In this document: positions 36,281-45,477 of the stretch, piece after piece | How positions within the stretch are numbered: position 1 is the first letter of the stretch | Layout of the letters: each line of letters opens with the position of its first letter | From: Cellulosimicrobium marinum | Lineage (GTDB): Bacteria; Actinomycetota; Actinomycetes; Actinomycetales; Cellulomonadaceae | Length of the DNA: 64,000 bases | Direction: 5' to 3' | NCBI RefSeq assembly: GCF_020551945.1 | Contig: NZ_JAJBZH010000007.1 | Coordinates: 106,051 to 170,050, forward strand | Made by a program: the position numbers and the translations under genes | Notes under the pieces: model-generated | The model's database searches: none | The model's input: the letters and a program-made list of their open reading frames with translations, nothing else | What the model was told of the DNA's origin: nothing

Positions 36281-37795
36281 TCAGTACGCGAACGACAACG
36301 GGCGGTCGGCGGACTCGTCGTCGCCGTCGGGCGGTTCCTGCGCCTCCGGCGACTCGTCGCGCACCGACAGCGGGACGCCCTCGACGGCGTAGCGGCGCAT
36401 GAGCACGAACCAGACGGCTGCCAGCGCGCCGTAGACGAGCGTGAAGACGATCATCGAGGTGAGGACCATGCCGGGGCTGACGGCGGTGGACACGCCGCGC
36501 TCGGTGAGCAGCCGGATCTGGTCGATCCCGGTCGGGTTGGGCGCGACGACCCAGGGCTGGCGCCCCATCTCGGTGAAGATCCAGCCGAACGAGTTCGCGA
36601 GGAAGGGCATGGGGATGGCGATGAGGCCGACGCGCGCGAACCACACGTTGTCGGTGACGCGCCCCTTGCGCGTGAGCCACAGCGCCATGAGCGCGAGGAG
36701 CACGGACCCTGCGGCCATGCCGATCATGAGGCGGAACGACCAGTAGGTCATGGCGAGGTTCGGCGTGTAGGTGACCGGGTCGCCGTCGGCGGTGACGTCG
36801 CCGTACCGCTCGGTCATCTGCTCCTGGACGTCCTCGACGCCGGGCAGGTAGCTCTCGGGGCCCGAGAAGTGACCCGTGCCGAGGTAGGAGGCGAGGCCGG
36901 GGATCTCGATGAGGTGCGTGACGTTCTCGCACGAGTTCGACAGGTCGCCGATCGTGAGGATGGAGAACGCCGCGCCCTCCTCGCCCTGGCACAGCGCCTC
37001 GGCCGACGACATCTTGCCCGGCTGCTGCTCGTACATGATCTTGCCCTGGATGTCGCCGGAGACGGCGACCCCGAGCCCGCCGACGAGCATGGCGATCACG
37101 CCGAGCGTCACGGCGGGGCGGTAGACGTCGCGCGCGAGCTCGACGTTCTCGGCCTTGCGGGTCCGCACGAGCCGCACCATCCACCACGCGGCGATGCCGG
37201 TGACGAACGTCCCGGCGGTGAGCAGGGTCGCGGTGATCTGGTGCGGAAAGGCCGCGAGGAGCGTGTTGTTGGTGAGCACGGCCCAGACGTCGTTCATCTC
37301 GGCGCGGCCCGTCTCGGGGTTGTAGACCGCGCCGACGGGGTGCTGCATCCACGAGTTCGCGGCGAGGATGAAGAACGCGGAGAGGTTCACGGCGATCGCG
37401 ACGGCCCAGATGCACGCGAGGTGCACCTTCTTGCTGAGGCGGTCCCAGCCGAAGATCCACAGCCCGAGGAACGTGGACTCGATGAAGAACGCGGCGAGGG
37501 CCTCCATCGCGAGGGGCGCGCCGAAGACGTCGCCGACGAAGCGCGAGTACTCGCTCCAGTTCATCCCGAACTGGAACTCCTGCACGATGCCGGTCACGAC
37601 GCCGAGGGCGAAGTTGATGAGGAGGAGCTTGCCGAAGAACTTCGTCAGGCGCAGCCACCGCTCGTTGCCGGTGCGCACCCAGGCGGTCTGCATGATCGCG
37701 ACGAGCGGGGCGAGGCCGATCGTCAGCGGGACGAAGATGAAGTGGTAGACGGTCGTGATGGCGAACTGCCATCGCGCGAGCTCCAGGGCTTCCAC
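36281..37795 (-). CDS. cydA: Cytochrome bd oxidase subunit I
   Basis: A 504-residue catalytic subunit carrying hemes b558, b595 and d. Heme ligands are visible: H18 in TTVYHFIFVPLTIG (E. coli H19), H185 in FPHQITATLL (E. coli H186) and the Met of FTEMGRQPW. The Q-loop between is short, as in Gram-positive enzymes. GTG 37795 follows AGGAG; upstream in-frame codons do not look protein-like. It is the first gene of cydABDC, behind a Rex/CRP-like palindrome. Confidence 0.97.
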   Translation of the reverse strand: MEALELARWQFAITTVYHFIFVPLTIGLAPLVAIMQTAWVRTGNERWLRLTKFFGKLLLINFALGVVTGIVQEFQFGMNWSEYSRFVGDVFGAPLAMEALAAFFIESTFLGLWIFGWDRLSKKVHLACIWAVAIAVNLSAFFILAANSWMQHPVGAVYNPETGRAEMNDVWAVLTNNTLLAAFPHQITATLLTAGTFVTGIAAWWMVRLVRTRKAENVELARDVYRPAVTLGVIAMLVGGLGVAVSGDIQGKIMYEQQPGKMSSAEALCQGEEGAAFSILTIGDLSNSCENVTHLIEIPGLASYLGTGHFSGPESYLPGVEDVQEQMTERYGDVTADGDPVTYTPNLAMTYWSFRLMIGMAAGSVLLALMALWLTRKGRVTDNVWFARVGLIAIPMPFLANSFGWIFTEMGRQPWVVAPNPTGIDQIRLLTERGVSTAVSPGMVLTSMIVFTLVYGALAAVWFVLMRRYAVEGVPLSVRDESPEAQEPPDGDDESADRPLSFAY

Positions 37796-38302
37796 GGGTG
37801 CTCCTCGGGGGCCGACGGGGTCGGGACGGACGACACCGGAGGGGCACGCCACGGCGAGTCCCCACGGTCTGACGCTAGGCCCAATCTGCCCCATCGGCGC
37901 GGGCGGAGATGACGCGAAGTGCTGAAAACGCACCGCTTGTGACTATGTTCACAAGGTCTGGGGACCTTGGTCCCGCCGCCGTCGGACGAGCGTCCCGACG
38001 GGCGGTGCGTGTCGGCGGGGCCGGTCGGCCCCCCTGTGCGATACTGGGCGGACCGGTCGGGCACCGCATCGCCCACCGGCACCACGTGCCCGCAGCAGCC
38101 GCGAAGCGGCCCGCGGAGCGCCGCCCCGGGGCGAAGGGCCCGGACCGGCAGGCGCCCGCGCCGCACCGCCAGCCGCGGCCGTGACCGACGACTTCCGTCG
38201 CGGGGGAGACGCGCTCCGGTGCGCTCTTCCCCGGCGACGACCGACCGCCCGAGGGGCCCGCACGGTGCGGGGTGGGTCCGCGGGCAAGCAGGAGCACGAC
38301 GC
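37796..38302. other. 507-base divergent intergenic region cydA / rne
   Basis: Contains the Rex/CRP-like box (37937-37954) and, on the plus strand, a -10-like GATACT at 38040-38045 that would give rne a leader of about 255 bases. The leader has a G+C-rich imperfect hairpin around 38203-38232 (GGGGAGACGCGC with GTGCGCTCTTCCCC) shortly before the rne start. No convincing small gene is visible on either strand. Confidence 0.5.
37937..37954. promoter_or_regulatory. Rex/CRP-like operator upstream of cydABDC
   Basis: TTGTGACTATGTTCACAA matches the Rex consensus TTGTGAANNNNTTCACAA at all but one defined position, and also fits the CRP pattern TGTGA-N6-TCACA. It lies about 140 bases before cydA. On the minus strand it contains CATAGT, a possible -10, so binding could block initiation. 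Rex represses cyd operons in Streptomyces, and CRP acts on cyd in mycobacteria. Confidence 0.7.
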
Positions 38303-41300
38303 GTGACGCTCGACAGCACCTCAGACAGCACGACCGACGCGACCTCGGGCCCGGCCACGCCGGCCGAGAGCACGGGCACCGCCCCCGGTCGCAAGCCCGC
38401 CCGACGGCGCGCCACCCGCAGCGCCGCCCCGCCCGCCGCGGAGCCCGCCACCCCGCAGGCCGCCGCCCCCGCCGAACCCGCCGTCCCGGTCGCGGACCAG
38501 GCCCCGGAGCCCGTCACCCCGTCGGAGCCCGCCGCCACGAAGGCGCCGCGCCGGTCGCGGCGCGCCACGCGCGCCACGACCACGGCCGCCTCGGGCGAGA
38601 CCGACCAGCCGACGCCGCCCGTCACCGACGCGCCCCCGGCCGCCGACGGGCCCGACGCCCCGGCCGCGTCCGCCGAGGCGGGCACGCCCGACGCCGCGGA
38701 GCCGGCTCGCGCGACGCGCGCCCGTCGAGGCACGAAGTCCGCGGGCAAGGCCACCACGAAGGCCACCACGAAGCCCACGACGAAGGCCACCACGAAGGCG
38801 TCGACGAAGCGTGCCGCGGCGACGTCCGACGTGACACCCGAGACCGCACCCGACGCCGAGGCCCCCGCCACGCAGCCCGCGCCCGCGCTCGACGTGCTCT
38901 CCGAGTTCGGCCTCACCGCCGCCCCCGGCGACGCGCCGGCCGAGGCGCGCGGCACGACCGCCGCGCCGGACGCCGACGCCCTCCTCGGGGCCGTCGACGA
39001 GCCCCGTCGCCCGCGCCGCTCCGGCCGCCGCTCCGGCAAGGCCGCACCGGTCGAGGCGGCGCAGGAGGCGCCGTCCGTCCAGGTGCCCGCCGACGAGCAG
39101 ACCGAGCCGGCCCCGCAGGCCCCGGCCGAGCCCGCCGCGGAGAAGAAGAAGCCCGCCCGCCGCTCGCGCCGCGCCACCGCCGCCTCCGGGCCGGCGGAGT
39201 CCGCGGCCCCCGGGGAGACCGTAGGGGAGACCGCGGGCACGTCGGACGCGCCCGCCGTCGACGCGGCAGGTCCCGACACCGCGGGTGCCGCCGCGACCTC
39301 CGAGGCGGCCCCGGCCGCCGACGGGGCGGCCACGTCCGGGCGCACGCGCCCTGCCCGCCGATCCCGTCGCGCGACGTCGGCGCCCCAGGGCGACGCGCCG
39401 GAGACCGCGGCACCGCAGGACGCCGTCGCCCCGAGCGCGACGGGCGCCGAGACCACGGCCGCCGCGCAGGACGCCGCGGGCGCGGCTGCCGACGCGACGC
39501 CGTCGCGCTCCACCCGCCCGGGCACCACGGCGACGACCGGCTCGGGCGACAAGCCGCGTCTCGCGACGACCGCGCTGCTGTTCCAGGCGCCGGACCCGGC
39601 GGCTGCGCCGCGCCGTCCCCGCCGCGCGCAGAGCCCGGCGGGCCCGCCGCGCCACCACGACGCGGCCCCGGCGGACGCCGGGCGCACCTCCGAGACGCCG
39701 GCTCCGACCGGTACGCCGGCGGACGCCGGGAAGGCGTCCGCGACGCGCGACGCCGCTCCCGCCGCGACGCCCGACGCCGCGACGCCCGACACCGCGACGG
39801 TCGGCACCACGGAGTCTGCCGCCAAGACCGTCGCCACCGGCAAGCCCGTCGCCACCGACGTCGTGCTCACCGGTGAGGACCGCGCCGCCGTCGAGGAGAT
39901 CGAGCTCATCGAGAGCGAGCTCGTCGCAGAGGGCGTCGACCTTCCCGACGACGAGTTCGGGCCGCAGGACTTCGCCGAGGTCGAGGACGCCGTGGAGCCC
40001 GGCGACGAGGGCGCCCCGCGCCGTCGGCGCCGTCGCGGGGGCCGCGGTCGTCGTGGCCGCCCGGACAACGGTCGTGACTCCGGTGCGGACGACGCGCCCG
40101 AAGGGCAGGACGCCGCGGCGGATCCCGCCGCCGAGGACGAGACCCCCGCGGACGCGGAGGCCGAGGCGACCGAGCAGGCCGAGCCCGCCGAGGGCGAGAA
40201 CGGCGAGGAGAGCGGCTCGTCGCGTCGCCGTCGGCGCCGCCGTCGCGGCGGTCGCGGCGAGCCCGGCGAGGGCTCGTCGTCGCGCCAGCGTCCGCGCGAG
40301 CGCAGCCTGTCGGACGAGGTCACGGCGCTCAAGGGGTCGACGCGCCTCGAGGCGAAGCGCCAGCGCCGCCGCGAGGGCCGTGACGCGGGCCGTCGCCGCC
40401 AGATCATCACCGAGGCCGAGTTCCTCGCGCGCCGCGAGGCGGTCGAGCGGGCGATGGTCGTGCGGGAGACGGGCGGCCGCACGCAGATCGCCGTGCTCGA
40501 GGACGGCGTGCTCGTGGAGCACTACGTCTCGCAGCAGTCGCAGGCGTCGATGGCCGGCAACGTCTACCTCGGTCGCGTGCAGAACGTGCTCCCGAGCATG
40601 GAGGCCGCGTTCATCGACGTCGGCAAGGGCCGCAACGCGGTGCTGTACGCCGGCGAGGTGAACTGGGACGCCGTCGGCCTGGAGGGCCAGCCGCGCCGCA
40701 TCGAGCAGGCGCTGAAGTCGGGCGACACCGTCCTCGTGCAGGTCACGAAGGACCCGATCGGCCACAAGGGCGCGCGTCTCACGTCGCAGATCACGCTCGC
40801 GGGCCGCTACCTCGTGTACGTGCCCGGCGGCGGCATGACCGGCATCAGCCGCAAGCTGCCCGACACCGAGCGCAACCGCCTGAAGAAGATCCTCAAGGAG
40901 GTCGTGCCCGACGGCGCGGGCGTCATCGTGCGCACCGCCGCGGAGGGCGCGAGCGAGGACGAGCTGCGCGCGGACGTCGAGCGTCTGCGCGGCCAGTGGG
41001 AGACGATCGAGAAGAAGGCGAAGGGCGCGTCGGCGCCCGCCCTGCTGCAGGGTGAGCCCGACCTCGCGATCCGCGTGGTCCGCGACATCTTCAACGACGA
41101 CTTCAGCTCGCTCGTGGTGCAGGGCGACTCCGCGTGGGGCGAGATCTCGTCCTACGTCGAGGAGCTCGCCCCCGACCTGCGCGAGCGCGTCTCGCGGTGG
41201 ACCGGCACGAACGACGTCTTCACGGTGCACCGCGTCGACGAGCAGCTCGCGAAGGGGATGGACCGCAAGGTCTGGCTCCCGTCGGGCGGCTCGCTCGTCA

Positions 41301-42022
41301 TCGACCGCACCGAGGCGATGACGGTCGTCGACGTCAACACCGGCAAGTTCACCGGCTCGGGCGGCACGCTCGAGGAGACCGTGACGCGCAACAACCTGGA
41401 GGCCGCGGAGGAGATCGTCCGCCAGCTCCGGCTGCGCGACATCGGCGGCATCATCGTCATCGACTTCATCGACATGGTCCTGGAGTCGAACCGCGACCTC
41501 GTGCTGCGCCGTCTCGTCGAGTGCCTGGGCCGCGACCGGACGAAGCACCAGGTCGCCGAGGTGACGTCGCTCGGGCTCGTGCAGATGACGCGCAAGCGCG
41601 TCGGCCAGGGTCTCGTCGAGGCGTTCAGCGAGACGTGCGAGCACTGCCACGGCCGTGGCTTCATCGTCCACACCGACCCGGTCGAGAGGTCGGGCGGGAA
41701 CGGCCAGGGCAACGGCGGCGGGTCGTCCGACGACGGCGGCGAGAGCAAGCGCTCGCGTCGCAAGCGCGGCGGGTCCGGCTCCGGCGGTGCGGGCGGTGCG
41801 TCGTCGTCGGGCGCGTCGAAGGACGCGATCACGCTGCCCCACGCGGGCGTGCCCGTCCTGCCCGAGGTCTCCTCGCAGGCGCGCGAGGCCGTCAAGGCGA
41901 CGCTCGCGACCATCGCGGCCGCCGCCGCGCACGCCCACGAGCACGAGCACGGCCACGAGCACGCCGACCAGGGTGCCCCGGGGCCCGACAGCACGACGGG
42001 AGCGCCCGAGGGCGAGGAGTGA
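38303..42022 (+). CDS. rne: Ribonuclease E/G family protein with a ~720-residue disordered N-terminus
   Basis: A 1239-residue RNA-processing endonuclease. The first ~720 residues are low-complexity Ala/Pro/Thr with Arg-Arg-Arg patches and Thr-Lys repeats. The catalytic core (about 725-1135) has an S1 domain (GNVYLGRVQNVLPSMEAAF), a DNase-I-like site (VVDVNTGKFTG and IIVIDFIDM) and the zinc-link CEHC. The tail ends in a His-Glu-rich stretch (HEHEHGHEH). In other actinobacteria the disordered arms bind RNA and degradosome partners. GTG 38303 has AGGAG eight bases upstream. The stop overlaps the next gene by four bases. Confidence 0.95.
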   Translation: MTLDSTSDSTTDATSGPATPAESTGTAPGRKPARRRATRSAAPPAAEPATPQAAAPAEPAVPVADQAPEPVTPSEPAATKAPRRSRRATRATTTAASGETDQPTPPVTDAPPAADGPDAPAASAEAGTPDAAEPARATRARRGTKSAGKATTKATTKPTTKATTKASTKRAAATSDVTPETAPDAEAPATQPAPALDVLSEFGLTAAPGDAPAEARGTTAAPDADALLGAVDEPRRPRRSGRRSGKAAPVEAAQEAPSVQVPADEQTEPAPQAPAEPAAEKKKPARRSRRATAASGPAESAAPGETVGETAGTSDAPAVDAAGPDTAGAAATSEAAPAADGAATSGRTRPARRSRRATSAPQGDAPETAAPQDAVAPSATGAETTAAAQDAAGAAADATPSRSTRPGTTATTGSGDKPRLATTALLFQAPDPAAAPRRPRRAQSPAGPPRHHDAAPADAGRTSETPAPTGTPADAGKASATRDAAPAATPDAATPDTATVGTTESAAKTVATGKPVATDVVLTGEDRAAVEEIELIESELVAEGVDLPDDEFGPQDFAEVEDAVEPGDEGAPRRRRRRGGRGRRGRPDNGRDSGADDAPEGQDAAADPAAEDETPADAEAEATEQAEPAEGENGEESGSSRRRRRRRRGGRGEPGEGSSSRQRPRERSLSDEVTALKGSTRLEAKRQRRREGRDAGRRRQIITEAEFLARREAVERAMVVRETGGRTQIAVLEDGVLVEHYVSQQSQASMAGNVYLGRVQNVLPSMEAAFIDVGKGRNAVLYAGEVNWDAVGLEGQPRRIEQALKSGDTVLVQVTKDPIGHKGARLTSQITLAGRYLVYVPGGGMTGISRKLPDTERNRLKKILKEVVPDGAGVIVRTAAEGASEDELRADVERLRGQWETIEKKAKGASAPALLQGEPDLAIRVVRDIFNDDFSSLVVQGDSAWGEISSYVEELAPDLRERVSRWTGTNDVFTVHRVDEQLAKGMDRKVWLPSGGSLVIDRTEAMTVVDVNTGKFTGSGGTLEETVTRNNLEAAEEIVRQLRLRDIGGIIVIDFIDMVLESNRDLVLRRLVECLGRDRTKHQVAEVTSLGLVQMTRKRVGQGLVEAFSETCEHCHGRGFIVHTDPVERSGGNGQGNGGGSSDDGGESKRSRRKRGGSGSGGAGGASSSGASKDAITLPHAGVPVLPEVSSQAREAVKATLATIAAAAAHAHEHEHGHEHADQGAPGPDSTTGAPEGEE
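38741..38812. repeat. 12-base in-frame repeats inside rne
   Basis: Degenerate units of AAGGCCACCACG (Lys-Ala-Thr-Thr) repeat about five to six times in the disordered N-terminal coding region, giving a Thr-Lys repeat peptide. Length is likely variable between strains. Confidence 0.7.
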
Positions 42023-42648
42023 CGACTGTCCCGACCTACGGCGTCGGGCCCGGGGTGCGGCTGCGCGGCTGGACCGCGCCGGACCTCGCCGCGTTCCGCG
42101 ACTGGATGCGCCCGCACCACGAGTGGCACCGGTGGGACGGCCCGTACTACCCCGTGCCCGACGACGCGGCGGCGGCCGCGCTCGTCGCGCGCCTCGCGCG
42201 GGACGCGGCCGACCAGGCCTCCCGTCCTGGCGGGCTGGGCGCGGACGGTCTCCCGCCGCGGCGCGTGGTGGTCGCGGACGCCGACGACCGCCTCGTCGGC
42301 ACGTGCTCCTGGTACTGGGAGTCCGTCGAGACGCAGTGGGCCCGTACGGGCGTGACGGTCTACGACCCCGCCCGGCGGGGGCGCGGCGTCGGTCGGGCGG
42401 CGCTCGCGGCGTGGACGACGTACCTGTTCTCGGTCACGGACTGGGTGCGGCTCGACCTGGCGACGTGGTCCGGCAACCACGCCATGCTGCGGGCCGGCCG
42501 GGCGGTCGGCATGGTCGAGGAGGGGCGGTTCCGGCGCGCCCGCGTCGTGGACGGCGAACGATACGACGCGGTGGTGCTCGGCGTGCTGCGCGAGGAGTGG
42601 GAGGGACGTCCGGGCGACGTTCCGGCGGACGGGCCCGGCCTGGCATAG
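42019..42648 (+). CDS. GNAT-family N-acetyltransferase
   Basis: A 209-residue acetyltransferase-like protein: VRLRGWTAPDLAAFRDWM at the start, acetyl-CoA-binding PARRGRGVGRAALAAW near residue 120 and SGNHAMLRAGRAVGMVEEG. It resembles GNATs acting on ribosomal or small amine substrates; the substrate is unknown. GTG start overlaps the rne stop (GTGA), so it is translationally coupled to rne. It ends eight bases before the 5'-nucleotidase gene. Confidence 0.87.
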   Translation: MTTVPTYGVGPGVRLRGWTAPDLAAFRDWMRPHHEWHRWDGPYYPVPDDAAAAALVARLARDAADQASRPGGLGADGLPPRRVVVADADDRLVGTCSWYWESVETQWARTGVTVYDPARRGRGVGRAALAAWTTYLFSVTDWVRLDLATWSGNHAMLRAGRAVGMVEEGRFRRARVVDGERYDAVVLGVLREEWEGRPGDVPADGPGLA

Positions 42649-42656
42649 TGCGCCCC

Positions 42657-44087
42657 ATGGGTTACGACCTCACGGGCCGACTCGTCGTCGGCGTCGCCTC
42701 GTCCGCACTGTTCGACCTCACCGACTCCGACCGGGTGTTCCGCACCGACGGGGAGGCCGCCTACCGGGCGTTCCAGGAGGAGCACCTCGACGACCCGCTG
42801 CGCCCGGGGGTCGCGTTCGGGTTCGTCCGTCGGCTCCTGGCGCTGAACGACCTGGCACCGGCGGACGACCCGCTCGTCGAGGTCATCGTCATGTCGCGCA
42901 ACTCCCCGGAGACGGGCCTGCGGGTCATGCGCTCCGTGCGCCACCACGACCTCGCGATCACGCGGGCGGTGTTCCGCCAGGGGCACACGCCGTACGAGTT
43001 CATCCGCCCGCTGCACATGGACCTGTTCCTCTCCGCGGACGAGGCCTCGGTGCGCGACGCCGTGGACCGCGGCCTGCCCGCGGGCTACGTGCTCGACCCG
43101 ACCTTCGCGGACGAGGACGGCGACGAGCTGCGCATCGCGTTCGACTTCGACGGCGTCCTCGCCGACGACTCCTCGGAGCGCTCCTTCCGGGCGGGCGACC
43201 TGGAGGGCTACCGCCGCCGGGAGGAGGAGCTCGCGGACGTGCCCCTGGGTGGCGGCCCGCTGCGCGACCTGCTCGTCGGGATCCACCGGGTCCAGGAGGT
43301 CGAGCGGGCCCGCCGCGCCACGGACCCGGCGTACGTGCCGCGCGTGCACGTCGCGCTCGTCACGGCCCGGTCCGCGCCCGCGCACGAGCGGGCGGTCGCG
43401 ACGCTGAAGTCGTGGGGCGTCGCCGTCGACGACGCGTTCTTCCTGGGCGGGGTGGACAAGTCGGGGATCCTCGAGGTCCTGCGGCCGCACATCTTCTTCG
43501 ACGACCAGCGCGCGCACGTGGAGTCGGCACGTCGGGCGGCACCGAGCGTCCACGTGCCGTACGGCGCGCTCAACCGGACCGGGTCTCCCGCTCCGGCGCC
43601 GGTCCCGGCACCCTCGGTGCCGGTCTCGACGGCACCCTCGGCGGCACCGTCGACGGCGCCCGCGACGGACCCGGCGGCAGTCTCGTCGGCTCCGTCGGCG
43701 GCTCGTCCGGTGGCCACGGCGTCGGGCACGTCGAGCGATGCCTCGCCGGGCGGGCGGACGAGCGGGCCGACCGAGACGGCGGGCCGGGACGCGGACCGCG
43801 CGGACGCCGACCCGGCGCCCGCGGGGGGCGCGGTGCCGTTCGCGGTCCCCGTACCGGGCGTCGTCGGCATGTCCCCGGTCGTGCCGGCCCGTCCGGGCAC
43901 CAAGGAGATGCCGACGGTCGTCCGCGCGCCGGAGCTCACCGTGCTCGGGCGGCCGCCCGCGGACCCCGCTGCCGCCGGGGAGGCCTCGCGCCGGTCGCGG
44001 CGCGAGGAGGGACGCACGGACGACACGCTGCCCCCGCCGAGCCCGCTCCCGATGCGTCAGCCCTCCGGGCTCGCGCGGCACCGGTAG
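42657..44087 (+). CDS. 5'-nucleotidase (cN-I-like, HAD fold) with a long low-complexity tail
   Basis: Residues 1-~305 match the bacterial 5'-nucleotidase family related to cytosolic cN-I: MGYDLTGRLVVGVASSALFD, VMSRNSPETGLRVMRS, HAD motif AFDFDGVLADDSSE and IFFDDQRAHVE. It would dephosphorylate nucleoside monophosphates. Residues ~306-476 are Pro/Ala/Ser/Thr-rich, extra to the family and probably disordered. CATAGT seven bases upstream suggests a leaderless mRNA. Next to tdk, so nucleotide salvage genes cluster here. Confidence 0.88.
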   Translation: MGYDLTGRLVVGVASSALFDLTDSDRVFRTDGEAAYRAFQEEHLDDPLRPGVAFGFVRRLLALNDLAPADDPLVEVIVMSRNSPETGLRVMRSVRHHDLAITRAVFRQGHTPYEFIRPLHMDLFLSADEASVRDAVDRGLPAGYVLDPTFADEDGDELRIAFDFDGVLADDSSERSFRAGDLEGYRRREEELADVPLGGGPLRDLLVGIHRVQEVERARRATDPAYVPRVHVALVTARSAPAHERAVATLKSWGVAVDDAFFLGGVDKSGILEVLRPHIFFDDQRAHVESARRAAPSVHVPYGALNRTGSPAPAPVPAPSVPVSTAPSAAPSTAPATDPAAVSSAPSAARPVATASGTSSDASPGGRTSGPTETAGRDADRADADPAPAGGAVPFAVPVPGVVGMSPVVPARPGTKEMPTVVRAPELTVLGRPPADPAAAGEASRRSRREEGRTDDTLPPPSPLPMRQPSGLARHR

Positions 44088-44093
44088 GTCGGG

Positions 44094-44780
44094 ATGCTCG
44101 CGGCGGGGCCCGCCCCGGTGAGCGGGGAGCGACCAGGACCGCGCGGCCGGGTCGAGGTCGTGTGCGGCCCCATGTTCGCGGGCAAGACCGAGGAGCTGCT
44201 GCGGCGGGTGCGGCGCGCCCAGGTCGCCGGACGGCGCGTGATGGTGGTCGGCCACGCGCTCGACACACGCCGAGGGAGCGGCACCGTGAGCACGCACGAC
44301 GGGCGCTCGGTGGCGTCCCGCACGGTGGGTGACGCCCGCGCGCTCGAGGCGCTCGCCCGCGACGAGGGCCCGTGGGACCTCGTCGCCGTGGACGAGGCGC
44401 AGTTCTTCGGCGCGGGTCTCGTCGACGTCGTGCAGCGGATCGCCGACGCCGGTGCCGTGGTCGTGGTCGCCGGGCTCGACGTCACGTACGACGCGAGGCC
44501 GTTCGAGCCGCTGCCCGCCCTCGCCTCCCGCGCGGAGCGGGTGGACCGCCTCACGGCGGTGTGCGCGGTGTGCGGCGACGACGCGGCGTTCCACGTCCGC
44601 AGCGACGGCCGGCCCCGGGGGAGCGACGCGCTCGCCGCCGACGCCTCGCACGTCGGGGGCGCGGACCGCTACGAGGCGCGGTGCCGTGCGCACCTCGGCG
44701 CGGCGCCGTGGCGGGACGGGGCGTCCGGTCAGCCCGCGGAGCCGTCGGGCGGGTCCTCGACGAGCGGCACGAACGAGTAG
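44094..44780 (+). CDS. tdk: Thymidine kinase
   Basis: A 228-residue type II thymidine kinase: P-loop GPMFAGKTEELLRR, DEAQFFGAGLVDVVQ with the catalytic Glu, and a zinc site (CAVC plus a later Cys). It makes dTMP from thymidine in the salvage pathway. The C-terminal ~25 residues are a polar extension whose codons overlap the convergent pcm gene by 52 bases. It lies six bases after the 5'-nucleotidase gene, so probably the same transcript. Confidence 0.94.
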   Translation: MLAAGPAPVSGERPGPRGRVEVVCGPMFAGKTEELLRRVRRAQVAGRRVMVVGHALDTRRGSGTVSTHDGRSVASRTVGDARALEALARDEGPWDLVAVDEAQFFGAGLVDVVQRIADAGAVVVVAGLDVTYDARPFEPLPALASRAERVDRLTAVCAVCGDDAAFHVRSDGRPRGSDALAADASHVGGADRYEARCRAHLGAAPWRDGASGQPAEPSGGSSTSGTNE

Positions 44781-45331
44781 GTCCCGTGCTCGGTCGCGCG
44801 CACGTCGTCGGCGCCGCGCTCGACGAGCGTCATCGTGTGGCGCACGGGCACGACCATCCGTCCCCCGACGGCGAGCTGGTCCACCAGGGCGCGGGGGAGC
44901 GCGTCGGCCGCAGCGGAGACGAGGATCCGGTCGAACGTCTCGCCCGGGCGCCCGAGCACGCCGCGGCGGGCCGTGGTCACGCTCGCCGACGGCGCGCGGG
45001 CGCGGGCGACGTTCGCCGCCCCCCAGGCTGCGATCTCCGGGTGGCGCTCCACCCCGACGACCTGCCCGGCCGGGCCGGCCAGGCGGGCGAGGAGCGCCGT
45101 CGTCCAGCCCGAGCCGGAGCCGACGTCGAGGACCCGTGCGCCGGGCGGGACGTCGAGGAGCCGGAGCATCGCGGCGACGGTGGAAGGCTGGGAGCTCGTC
45201 TGGCCGTGGCCGATCGCGAGCGGCCGGTCCTCGTCCGCGTGGCGGCGCTGGTCGCGGGGCAGGAAGGACCGGCGCTCGACGGCGAGCATCGCCTCGGCGA
45301 CCCGGTCGGGGCGCGACGGTTCGGGGTGCAC
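44729..45331 (-). CDS. pcm: Protein-L-isoaspartate O-methyltransferase
   Basis: A 200-residue SAM-dependent repair methylase for isoaspartyl residues. It has AMLAVERRSFLPRDQR and the PCMT-typical GHGQTSSQPSTVAAML, then the SAM motif VLDVGSGSGWTTALLARLAG and DRILVSAAADALP. GTG 45331 gives the usual start of the domain. The last 52 bases overlap tdk tail to tail. The gene diverges from the rplU promoter. Confidence 0.92.
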   Translation of the reverse strand: MHPEPSRPDRVAEAMLAVERRSFLPRDQRRHADEDRPLAIGHGQTSSQPSTVAAMLRLLDVPPGARVLDVGSGSGWTTALLARLAGPAGQVVGVERHPEIAAWGAANVARARAPSASVTTARRGVLGRPGETFDRILVSAAADALPRALVDQLAVGGRMVVPVRHTMTLVERGADDVRATEHGTYSFVPLVEDPPDGSAG

Positions 45332-45448
45332 GGTCCCACCTCCGCTCCCAGGCTGGCACGGTCGACACCCGTTCGCCCGCCTGCGCGCCGCTCGCCCAGC
45401 ACCGCCCGCGTGACCGCCCGCGCGCCATCTGGTCCGCCCGCGCGCCAT

Positions 45449-45477
45449 TTGACCTGTCGCCTGCGGTTCCGTAGTCT
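45449..45477 (+). promoter_or_regulatory. Housekeeping-type promoter of rplU-rpmA
   Basis: TTGACC (45449-45454), a 17-base spacer and TAGTCT (45472-45477) form the best sigma-70-like promoter in the window. Transcription would start near 45484, leaving an approximately 120-base leader before rplU, long enough for a regulatory structure; a CGCGCC-rich inverted repeat lies at its start. Confidence 0.75.

Noticed and set aside
38321..41962. A minus-strand reading frame of about 1200 codons across rne
   Set aside because: Antisense shadow of the low-complexity rne arm and core; composition is Arg/Gly/Leu-rich with no fold.
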